Assembly (NCBI GenBank): GCA_028282295.1
Contig: JANQIE010000085.1
Coordinates: 16,590-80,589, forward strand
Reading direction: 5' to 3'
Source: Desulfobacterales bacterium
GTDB lineage: Bacteria; Desulfobacterota; Desulfobacteria; Desulfobacterales; JANQIE01
Length of the DNA: 64,000 nucleotides
Below, piece by piece: positions 57,136 through 64,000 of the stretch. How positions within the stretch are numbered: position 1 is the stretch's first letter; each line of letters starts with the position of its first letter. Both the position numbers and the translations under genes were made by a program. The notes below the pieces were generated by a model, which worked only from the letters and a program-made list of their open reading frames with translations, was not told the origin of the DNA and ran no database searches.

Positions 57136-58476
57136 GTGCAAGATTTGGATGAACGAAAAATAACATCTTTGCAAACGGCGTTAAACGGTATGCAGCCGGA
57201 GCAGATACGCACCTTATCCGAATTGTCGGAGGTGCGATCGCTGCGACCGGGCGATTTGCTTGACGAGACCGCGCATGCTTATGTCATTTTGGACGGTGAG
57301 GTGGATGTCTTCCGGTATCTTGGCGGCAGGACGCGCCGCCTGACGACCCATCGGGCCGGCCAGTGGCTCAACGAAGCTGTTCTGACAGGTGTGAACGGCA
57401 ACGATGACGCGTTTGTGGCCAACGCACCAACCCGTATGATGGAAGTCAAGCAGTCTTCCATCGACGCGCTCAATGAAAAGACGCGTCTGGTTTTTTATCA
57501 GTGCCTGAACCGTGTGCTGGCCCAACAGGCACAAGCCTGCGTCGCACGCGAAAAACTGTATGCCGAGCAAAATGTCGCTTTGAAGGAGCAAATCCTGACG
57601 GAGGGATTGAAAACACGCAAAGACTACGGCCAGGTCGAGATGATCCAGCGCATTGTCGAGAAAGTGCCGCGGCTGCCGGTTTTCGCCAGTTCGCTGGCAT
57701 TCAAATTACTGGAGGACCGGATATCCGCATCCGAGGTTGCCCGGCTGGTCAAGGAAGATCCCTCGTTGCTTGCATTGGTTTTGAAAACCATCAATTCTGC
57801 CTATTACAGTTTTCAGGAAAAGATCGTCGATATCAACCATGCCGTGGTCATCCTCGGTTTTAACGAGTTGTACCAGTTGATCGTAGGTGAGGGAATTCGC
57901 CGGACATTGCCGAATGTCAGCACTTTCCAGAAACTGTACATTCATTGTTCGGCTATTTCGCATCTGGCCTTTGTCGTGTCGCAAGTCGCCCAAATCGAGC
58001 GGCCGACCCACATGGCCACTGCCGGCTTACTGCATGCCGTGGGCGAGACGGTCATGTACTTTCTGCACAAGCAGAATGCCAAATTGTCCATCTTTCTTGA
58101 TTTTATCAATTCCGATCAACTCGGCGCTCTGCTGCTCAAGCACTGGAACCTGCCCGAATCGATCCACGCAACCATTGCCCACAAAACCTACCCCGATTTC
58201 GCGCCTCCGGAAAAGGTCCCTGACGCTGTCCGGGAAAAGGTTGCCATTTTACATCTGGCCCACCTTTGCCTGATGCAGCTCAAAGGTGCAAAACCCAAGG
58301 ATCCGCCTTCGATGTATTTTAACGACTATTGTCATGTTCTGCACTGGGATCAGTTGGATTGGCACACCATCACGTTTAAAAAAGTTTTGCCGGTTCTTGC
58401 CAAACATAGCGATACGCTGCCGAGCTATCTGCGTAAGTTGATCAACGATCAGAACCGGGCAATGCCCGATATTTAA
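57136..58476 (+). CDS. Two-domain HDOD protein with a cyclic-nucleotide-binding-like N-terminus
   Basis: A 446-residue protein. The N-terminal 135 residues resemble a CRP-type beta-roll (RSLRPGDLLDETAHAYVILDGEVDVFRY). The phosphate-binding cassette is not conserved (GQWLNEAVLTGVNGNDDAFVANAP), so cyclic nucleotide binding is doubtful. A coiled-coil linker leads to an HDOD domain (about 185-400) with LVKEDPSLLALVLKTINSAYYSF. The HD pair is degenerate (HAVGETVMYFL). The GTG at 57136 follows AGGAGG. A signalling scaffold role is inferred. Confidence 0.83.
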   Translation: MQDLDERKITSLQTALNGMQPEQIRTLSELSEVRSLRPGDLLDETAHAYVILDGEVDVFRYLGGRTRRLTTHRAGQWLNEAVLTGVNGNDDAFVANAPTRMMEVKQSSIDALNEKTRLVFYQCLNRVLAQQAQACVAREKLYAEQNVALKEQILTEGLKTRKDYGQVEMIQRIVEKVPRLPVFASSLAFKLLEDRISASEVARLVKEDPSLLALVLKTINSAYYSFQEKIVDINHAVVILGFNELYQLIVGEGIRRTLPNVSTFQKLYIHCSAISHLAFVVSQVAQIERPTHMATAGLLHAVGETVMYFLHKQNAKLSIFLDFINSDQLGALLLKHWNLPESIHATIAHKTYPDFAPPEKVPDAVREKVAILHLAHLCLMQLKGAKPKDPPSMYFNDYCHVLHWDQLDWHTITFKKVLPVLAKHSDTLPSYLRKLINDQNRAMPDI

Positions 58477-58517
58477 AAGCCGCTGAAATTTGAAAAACTG
58501 AATAAGAAAGGTCTAAG

Positions 58518-58910
58518 ATGTCTCTGTTAAGTAGCATTCTCAAAGACGAACATGCAGGGTTGCTTAAGTTGCTGGGAGAACTTCAACGGATCGATCTCAG
58601 ATCGCCGGAAGGTGGTGAATTGCTGTTACTGACCAAAGTAATGCTTTTTGATCACTTGAAAAAAGAAGATAAATATCTTTATCCGGAACTACGCAAGTAC
58701 GAACAGGGCGGGTTGCTGGCCAACAGTTATGCTTGCGAGATGACAGCCTTGACAAACATCGCCCGTGAGTTTTTTAAAAAGTATGATTGCGGCGGGGCGG
58801 GCATGAGCTTTTCCAAGGATCTGGGCGAGTTCATCGGGGCGCTCAAAGAAAGAATCATCAAGGAAGATTGCGTCCTGCTGCCCAAATTTGATGAAATCAC
58901 CGGCCAATAA
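58518..58910 (+). CDS. Hemerythrin HHE-domain protein
   Basis: A 130-residue single-domain, four-helix protein. Likely di-iron ligands include His12 in LKDEHAGLL, His46 in LFDHLKKEDKYLYPEL with Glu49, and late Glu/Asp residues (IIKEDCVLLPKFDEI). Such proteins bind O2 or NO or act in iron-sulfur repair. It is 41 bp downstream of the HDOD gene and may share its transcript. Confidence 0.8.
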   Translation: MSLLSSILKDEHAGLLKLLGELQRIDLRSPEGGELLLLTKVMLFDHLKKEDKYLYPELRKYEQGGLLANSYACEMTALTNIAREFFKKYDCGGAGMSFSKDLGEFIGALKERIIKEDCVLLPKFDEITGQ

Positions 58911-58972
58911 TTGCAGGGCGGTCAAAATCTATTTTTCGCGCGGCCCGGTATCAAACCAGGATCAACCCAGGG

Positions 58973-59650
58973 TCAAGCACGATGAAAAGCGTCGCGGATG
59001 TTTTGATGGGGTGGCGTTGTGGCGCGCACCGCATCAATGAGCCGGGCAACCTGTTTTAAATCTTTTCTTCCCGGCTTTGCTTCAACCCCGGAGCTGACAT
59101 CGACCGCGTCCGGTTGGGCTTTTTGAATGGCCTGGGCGATATTGGCCGGATCCAGGCCACCGGCCAGGATGAGCGGTTGGGTGCGATCTACCGTCAGGGC
59201 TTCTTCCCAGTTCCAGGTCAGGGCATTGCCCCCCGGCAGTTCACCCTTGCCGCATTCCACAAGAAATGCAGATGCATGATAATCCGGCGCAGCGTTCAAG
59301 GCCGGCGCCCGTCCGGAAAACAACGCCTTGATCACATGGCGATTCTCAGCGCGCAAGCGGCGCACCAACTCGGGTGCTTCCTGTCCGTGCAGTTGCACCG
59401 CGCCCAGACCGCAGAACGCGACCGTGCGCATGATGTCTTCGAAGGATTCATTGACGAAAACCCCCACTGCAGGCACATTGGGCGGCAGATGGCGCGCTAT
59501 CTGCCGGGCCTGGTTCAATTCCAGGTGCCGAGGACTTTTGGGGTAGAAAATCAGACCGATGGCATGCGCCCCCAATTCGGCACAGGCCACGGCCTGATCC
59601 ACATCGGTCAGACCACAGATTTTGATTTGGATGGGCGACTCAGGCGGCAT
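58973..59650 (-). CDS. trpF: Phosphoribosylanthranilate isomerase TrpF
   Basis: A 225-residue TIM-barrel isomerase. IKICGLTDVDQA (catalytic Cys, about 8-19), GLIFYPKSPRHL, AVGVFVN and AVDVSSGVEAKPGRKD (phosphate-binding) are conserved. It is the last gene of trpEGDCF and overlaps trpC by 11 bp. Unlike E. coli, trpC and trpF are separate. Confidence 0.95.
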   Translation of the reverse strand: MPPESPIQIKICGLTDVDQAVACAELGAHAIGLIFYPKSPRHLELNQARQIARHLPPNVPAVGVFVNESFEDIMRTVAFCGLGAVQLHGQEAPELVRRLRAENRHVIKALFSGRAPALNAAPDYHASAFLVECGKGELPGGNALTWNWEEALTVDRTQPLILAGGLDPANIAQAIQKAQPDAVDVSSGVEAKPGRKDLKQVARLIDAVRATTPPHQNIRDAFHRA

Positions 59651-60439
59651 GTGGTTTGATCATTCCTTTCAAAAAAGTGATCGGATCGGCTGCGCGCACC
59701 AGACTTTCCCCGATCAAAAAACTGTTGATCCCGGCAGCAAGGGTGGCGTCGATATCTTCGCGGGTGGCGATGCCGCTGGCCGCCACCGGAATTCGACCGG
59801 GCGTCAAGGCTGCGGCCATGGTCTGAGCGGTGCGGATATCGGTGTCAAACGATTTTAAATTACGGTTGTTGATGCCGATCAGGGTGGCGTCGACCGCTTG
59901 GGCGTCTTCCAGATCTTCGGACGTATGCACTTCGACCAGCGCATCCAAACCGACGGCGCGGCTGACCGCCAGTAGATGGCGAAGTTCTTCCAACTCAAGA
60001 ATGCGCACGATAAGCAGAATCGCATCAGCGCCCAGCACCTTGGCTTCGTAGATCTGGTATGGCGAAATCGTGAAATCCTTGCGCAGGATGGGCAGCGTTG
60101 TTGCCCCGCGCGCCCGGATCAAGTCTTCGGCGCTGCCCTTGAAGTACTGCCTGTCGGTCAGCACCGACAGGGCCGCGGCGCCGCCCCGGGTGTAGGCCGC
60201 GGCGTAAACCGCCGGGTCGAGATCGACGCGGATGTCGCCCTTGGAGGGCGAGGCCCGTTTGATTTCGGCTATAACCGCAATCCGGTCTTCCCCCGGCCGG
60301 GCCATGCAGCCGGCAAAGCCGCGCCCGGCCGGCCGGGCTTCGGCTTGCCGCCGTATTTCGGATTCCGGCAGATCGCGACGGGCCTGGGCCACTTCTTCTT
60401 TTTTGGTGGCAACGATGCGGCTTAAAATATCGGTTGCCA

Positions 60440-60440
<1 letters not shown>
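59640..60440 (-). CDS. trpC: Indole-3-glycerol phosphate synthase TrpC
   Basis: A 266-residue TIM-barrel enzyme. VIAEIKRASPSKGDI (about 55-69, catalytic Lys), LRKDFTISPYQIYEAKVLGADAILLI (about 118-143), IGINNRNLKSF and ASGIATREDID are diagnostic. Its ATG overlaps the trpD stop by one base, so translation is coupled. Confidence 0.96.
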
Positions 60441-61456
<1,016 letters not shown>

Positions 61457-61494
61457 GCTTGCCTCCGCGATGTTGGTCGTCAATCAATAAATTT

Positions 61495-62067
61495 TCAACT
61501 TGTTGTCGTCTTGATGAAATTGCGCAGCAGTCGTTTGCCCATTGGTGTCATGATCGATTCGGGATGAAACTGAATCCCTTCGGTCGGATGCGTACGATGG
61601 CGCAGCCCCATGATTTCGCCGTCATCGGCGTGCGAAGTCACAATGAAACAATCGGGAATACTCTCCTGCGCCACGACCAGGGAGTGATACCGCATGGCCT
61701 GAAACGGTTTGGCGATCCCCTTGTACACCCCTTGCCCATCGGCGGTGATCAGCGAGGTTTTGCCGTGCATCAGTTTGGCGGCCCCCACGATGTTGCCGCC
61801 AAAGGCCCGGGCGATGGTTTGATGCCCCAGGCAGACGCCGAGCAGGGGCCGTTTGCCGGAAAACTTGCGGACCACGTCCAGGGAGACCCCGGCACTTTCC
61901 GGTCGGCCCGGCCCCGGTGAAATCACGATGCCGTCCGGCGCCATGGCCTCAATGTCGGCCACCGTGGCCTCGTTGTTGCGAATCACATTTACTTCGGCGC
62001 CGAGCTGGCGCAGGTACTGTACCAGGTTATAGGTAAACGAGTCAAAATTGTCGATCATCAATATCAT
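61495..62067 (-). CDS. trpG: Anthranilate synthase glutamine amidotransferase TrpG
   Basis: A 190-residue class I amidotransferase supplying ammonia to TrpE. The nucleophile is in LLGVCLGHQTIARAFGG (Cys about 79); the His-Glu pair is in IQFHPESI near 170, and MIDNFDSFTYNLVQYL begins the domain. It overlaps trpE by 4 bp. Confidence 0.96.
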   Translation of the reverse strand: MILMIDNFDSFTYNLVQYLRQLGAEVNVIRNNEATVADIEAMAPDGIVISPGPGRPESAGVSLDVVRKFSGKRPLLGVCLGHQTIARAFGGNIVGAAKLMHGKTSLITADGQGVYKGIAKPFQAMRYHSLVVAQESIPDCFIVTSHADDGEIMGLRHRTHPTEGIQFHPESIMTPMGKRLLRNFIKTTTS

Positions 62068-63563
62068 GCTGGCCTCCCTTTGAAACTCTTTTGGCAGAGC
62101 TGCAATGCTTTTTGAATAGCCATGGCCTTGTTGACGGTTTCCATCCGTTCACTCTCGGGATCGGAGTCGGCCACGATACCGGCGCCGGCCCTTACGGTCA
62201 GAGTGCCGTTCTCCACGCACGCCGTGCGAATGGTGATGGCCAGATCCATGTTGCCGTTGAACGAGACGTAGCCGACGGCTCCGCCGTAGGGTCCGCGCGG
62301 TTGGTCTTCCAGTTCCTCGATAATCTGCATGGCCCGTACCTTGGGCGCGCCGCTCAGGGTGCCGGCCGGGAAGGTGGCGGCAAAAAGATCCCAGGCGTCG
62401 TATTCGGCTTTCAGGTCACAGATAATGTTCGATACCAGATGCATCACGTGCGAGTAGCGCTCGACCACCATTAAATCGGTCACTTGCACACTGCCGGTCT
62501 CCGCCACCCGGCCCAGGTCGTTGCGGCCCAGATCGACCAGCATCAAATGCTCGGCCCGCTCCTTTTCGTCCTTCAACAGCTCGTCGGCCAGGGCGCGGTC
62601 CTCCTGCTCATTGCCGCCCCGCCGCCGGGTGCCGGCAATGGGGCGCAGATTGGCCACACCGTTTTCAAGCCGCACCATGGTTTCCGGCGACGAGCCCACC
62701 AGCATGGTATCGTCCAGGTGCATGAAGTACATGTAAGGGGACGGATTGATGTAGCGCTGGGCGCGGTACAGGGTCCAGATATCCGGCAGGCCGTTGCATT
62801 GAAAGGGCTGGGAGATGACGGCCTGGATGATGTCGCCGGCCTTGATGTAGGTCTTGGCTTGTTCGACCTTGGCCCTGAACGCCTTTTCGGCGGTTACCGG
62901 GTGCAGTTCCAGGGCAGGGCAGTTGTCGGCGTCGGCATCTTCGGCCGCCACCGGTTGATTGATCTTTGCCAGGAGCGCCGTAACGCGCTTTTGAGCCGCA
63001 TCGTACACCTGGTCCGGGTCATCGCCCGGCTCGGTGAAACACAGCACCACGGCCATGAGGCTGTGGCGGATGTTGTCGAAAATGATCAGTTCGTCCGGGA
63101 GCATGAAATGGGCCAGAGGGGTGTCCGGCGGCAAATTGTTCGGGATCGCCTCGATGAACGCGACCATCTCGTAAGTCAGATAGCCGACCAGCCCCCCCCA
63201 GAAGCGGGGCAATTCGGGCAGTTGCACGGCGTTGAATTGCGCCATGAACTCTCTTAGAATCGGCATCGGCGCGCCATTGTGCGGTTTTTCGATCCGGTTG
63301 CCGTTGTGGGCGATGACCACCTTGTCGCGCAAGACGCGCACGTTGGTAATGGCCGATGTGCTCAAAAAGCTGTACCGGCCCCAGCGTTCGCCCCCTTCAA
63401 CACTTTCCAGCAAAAAGGCCGGTCCCTGACCCTGATAGATTTTTTTCAACACCAGAACCGGCGTGTCGGTATCGGCCAGAATTTCAGCACACACCGGAAT
63501 CACATTGTGGCTGCGGGCCAGCTTCTTAAAACGGTCGCGGTCGGGAAATTGATCTAACAACAT
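62064..63563 (-). CDS. trpE: Anthranilate synthase component I TrpE
   Basis: A 499-residue chorismate-using enzyme. The N-terminal domain carries the allosteric tryptophan site (LLESVEGGERWGRYSFL, about 48-64). The C-terminal catalytic domain has YMYFMHLDDTMLVGSSPETMVRLE, RPIAGTRRRG, HLMLVDLGRNDLGRV and TFPAGTLSGAPKVRAMQIIEELE. The ATG at 63563 with GAGG upstream matches the family; a GTG at 63668 lies against the leader hairpins. Upstream is a Trp-rich leader and attenuator. Confidence 0.96.
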   Translation of the reverse strand: MLLDQFPDRDRFKKLARSHNVIPVCAEILADTDTPVLVLKKIYQGQGPAFLLESVEGGERWGRYSFLSTSAITNVRVLRDKVVIAHNGNRIEKPHNGAPMPILREFMAQFNAVQLPELPRFWGGLVGYLTYEMVAFIEAIPNNLPPDTPLAHFMLPDELIIFDNIRHSLMAVVLCFTEPGDDPDQVYDAAQKRVTALLAKINQPVAAEDADADNCPALELHPVTAEKAFRAKVEQAKTYIKAGDIIQAVISQPFQCNGLPDIWTLYRAQRYINPSPYMYFMHLDDTMLVGSSPETMVRLENGVANLRPIAGTRRRGGNEQEDRALADELLKDEKERAEHLMLVDLGRNDLGRVAETGSVQVTDLMVVERYSHVMHLVSNIICDLKAEYDAWDLFAATFPAGTLSGAPKVRAMQIIEELEDQPRGPYGGAVGYVSFNGNMDLAITIRTACVENGTLTVRAGAGIVADSDPESERMETVNKAMAIQKALQLCQKSFKGRPA

Positions 63564-63645
63564 GGCGTGATCCTCTTTCGGTTGCTTGGTAAAATCGGTC
63601 TTGTTGGTTGCGTGTTTGAGGCGTTCGAGCCTATCCGTAAATTCA

Positions 63646-63680
63646 AAAGGGCCGTGAGTTGTTGCCACCCACGACCCTTT
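63646..63680 (-). terminator. Second hairpin in the trp leader, after the attenuator
   Basis: AAAGGGTCGTGGGT pairs, with one G-U and one mismatch, with ACTCACGGCCCTTT. On the minus strand TTTTGAATTT follows. It stands directly after the attenuator and before trpE. It may be a backup terminator or protect the mRNA 5' end. Confidence 0.45.
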
Positions 63681-63685
63681 AAATC

Positions 63686-63721
63686 AAAAAACCGTGGGGT
63701 GCTTGCGCCTGCCCACGGTTT
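63686..63721 (-). terminator. trp attenuator terminator
   Basis: On the minus strand AAACCGTGGG pairs with CCCACGGTTT across a 13-base loop and ends in six U residues. It starts 25 bases after the leader-peptide stop. The upstream arm can instead pair with GTGCCAACGG (63757-63766), which lies inside the leader coding region just after the Trp codons, giving an antiterminator. Confidence 0.88.
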
Positions 63722-63745
63722 ATAGTGCTTATCGGTGTCTTGCGG

Positions 63746-63829
63746 TCACCGGTTATCCGTTGGCACGCCCATAATGACGAACCACCACCACCAGTGTCCC
63801 TTGGAAAAATATTTTAGTTCGGCTTTCAT
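63746..63829 (-). CDS. trpL: trp operon leader peptide with four consecutive Trp codons
   Basis: A 27-residue frame: MKAELKYFSKGH, then WWWW (codons 13-16, positions 63782-63793), then FVIMGVPTDNR and TGA. Four tandem Trp codons upstream of a terminator and trpEGDCF is the hallmark of transcription attenuation. Stalling at the Trp codons leaves 63757-63766 free to form the antiterminator; completing the peptide covers it and lets the terminator fold. The ribosome-binding site is weak and no clear promoter is seen. A palindromic element lies 34 bp upstream. Confidence 0.92.
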   Translation of the reverse strand: MKAELKYFSKGHWWWWFVIMGVPTDNR

Positions 63830-63862
63830 TACAATCAAAAGATCCCGCGAAGATTTTAGTTA

Positions 63863-64000
63863 GTGTCCATCCGGAAATAGCATCTTTTGGTCCAGGCCCG
63901 CGTTTTCACGAATTTGCAATCCTCGACGTAGCCTTGCTACGCCTGCGGTTTCAAATTCGCTGCGGCCTTGGCCTGAACCAAAATCTACTATTTCCGGATG
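63863..64000. repeat. Nested palindromic element, family 1, copy E (cut by window edge)
   Basis: It starts GTGTCCATCCGGAAATAG and ends at the window edge in CTATTTCCGGATG, lacking only the last few bases. It has arms TTTTGGTCCAGGCC/GGCCTGAACCAAAA, a GAATTTG/CAAATTC stem and a central GTAGCCTTGCTAC hairpin. Same orientation as copy D, and very similar to it apart from D's extra hairpin. It occupies the region where the trp leader promoter would be expected. Confidence 0.88.

Noticed and set aside
63781-63794. Trinucleotide CCA repeat
   Set aside because: Not a microsatellite in function: it is the complement of the four Trp codons of the trp leader peptide.

Overview
The window is a gene-dense stretch of a high-GC Gram-negative bacterial chromosome. 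Several traits point to an anaerobic Desulfobacterota (Desulfobacterales-like, probably sulfate- or metal-reducing) organism: the mercury-methylation pair hgcAB, a complete futalosine menaquinone pathway, a hemerythrin, outer-membrane genes (lptE, an LptM-like lipoprotein, cpoB) and core-gene sequences of delta-proteobacterial type. The taxonomic placement is inference; there is no rRNA here.

Layout: the start of ilvD lies at the left edge (minus strand), behind an Ile/Leu/Val-rich leader peptide and attenuator. Then come a TetR regulator with mqnB-mqnD (plus) facing mqnE-C-X-A (minus), and hgcAB. A secreted solute-binding protein converges on a large hybrid histidine kinase. From 13 to 24.6 kb the minus strand carries topA-dprA, a low-GC Tlde1-like toxin/immunity candidate pair, cpoB, secF-secD-yajC, a LysM-like membrane protein and rng. 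From 25 to 36 kb the plus strand carries leuS-lptE, a SEC-C protein, murJ-ftsB, lipoproteins, coaBC, a family 4 uracil-DNA glycosylase, nfeD and a slipin; rpsT is on the minus strand. A 1,111-residue MalT/SARP-type regulator follows on the minus strand. From 40 to 52.5 kb come xerC-hslV-hslU, argB-D-G-H, a lipoprotein, lysA-dapF, folK, a TRASH-like protein, pgsA and tRNA-Gly/tRNA-Cys. The right end holds two HDOD proteins and a split tryptophan pathway: gntR-trpB-trpA (plus) converging on trpE-G-D-C-F (minus). The latter lies behind a leader peptide with four consecutive Trp codons and an attenuator.

The most notable signals outside ordinary genes are the two amino-acid attenuators; a family of about 100-165 bp nested-palindrome elements (five copies plus a solo end) bounded by GTGTCCATCCGGAAATAG and its inverse; a second palindrome family with a GTTGGTGGGCACGGCC core; the candidate toxin/immunity pair at 17.0-17.8 kb; and hgcAB. 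Many core genes are translationally coupled by 1-11 bp overlaps. Start codons were chosen from ribosome-binding sites and family N-termini and differ from the longest reading frame in many genes.
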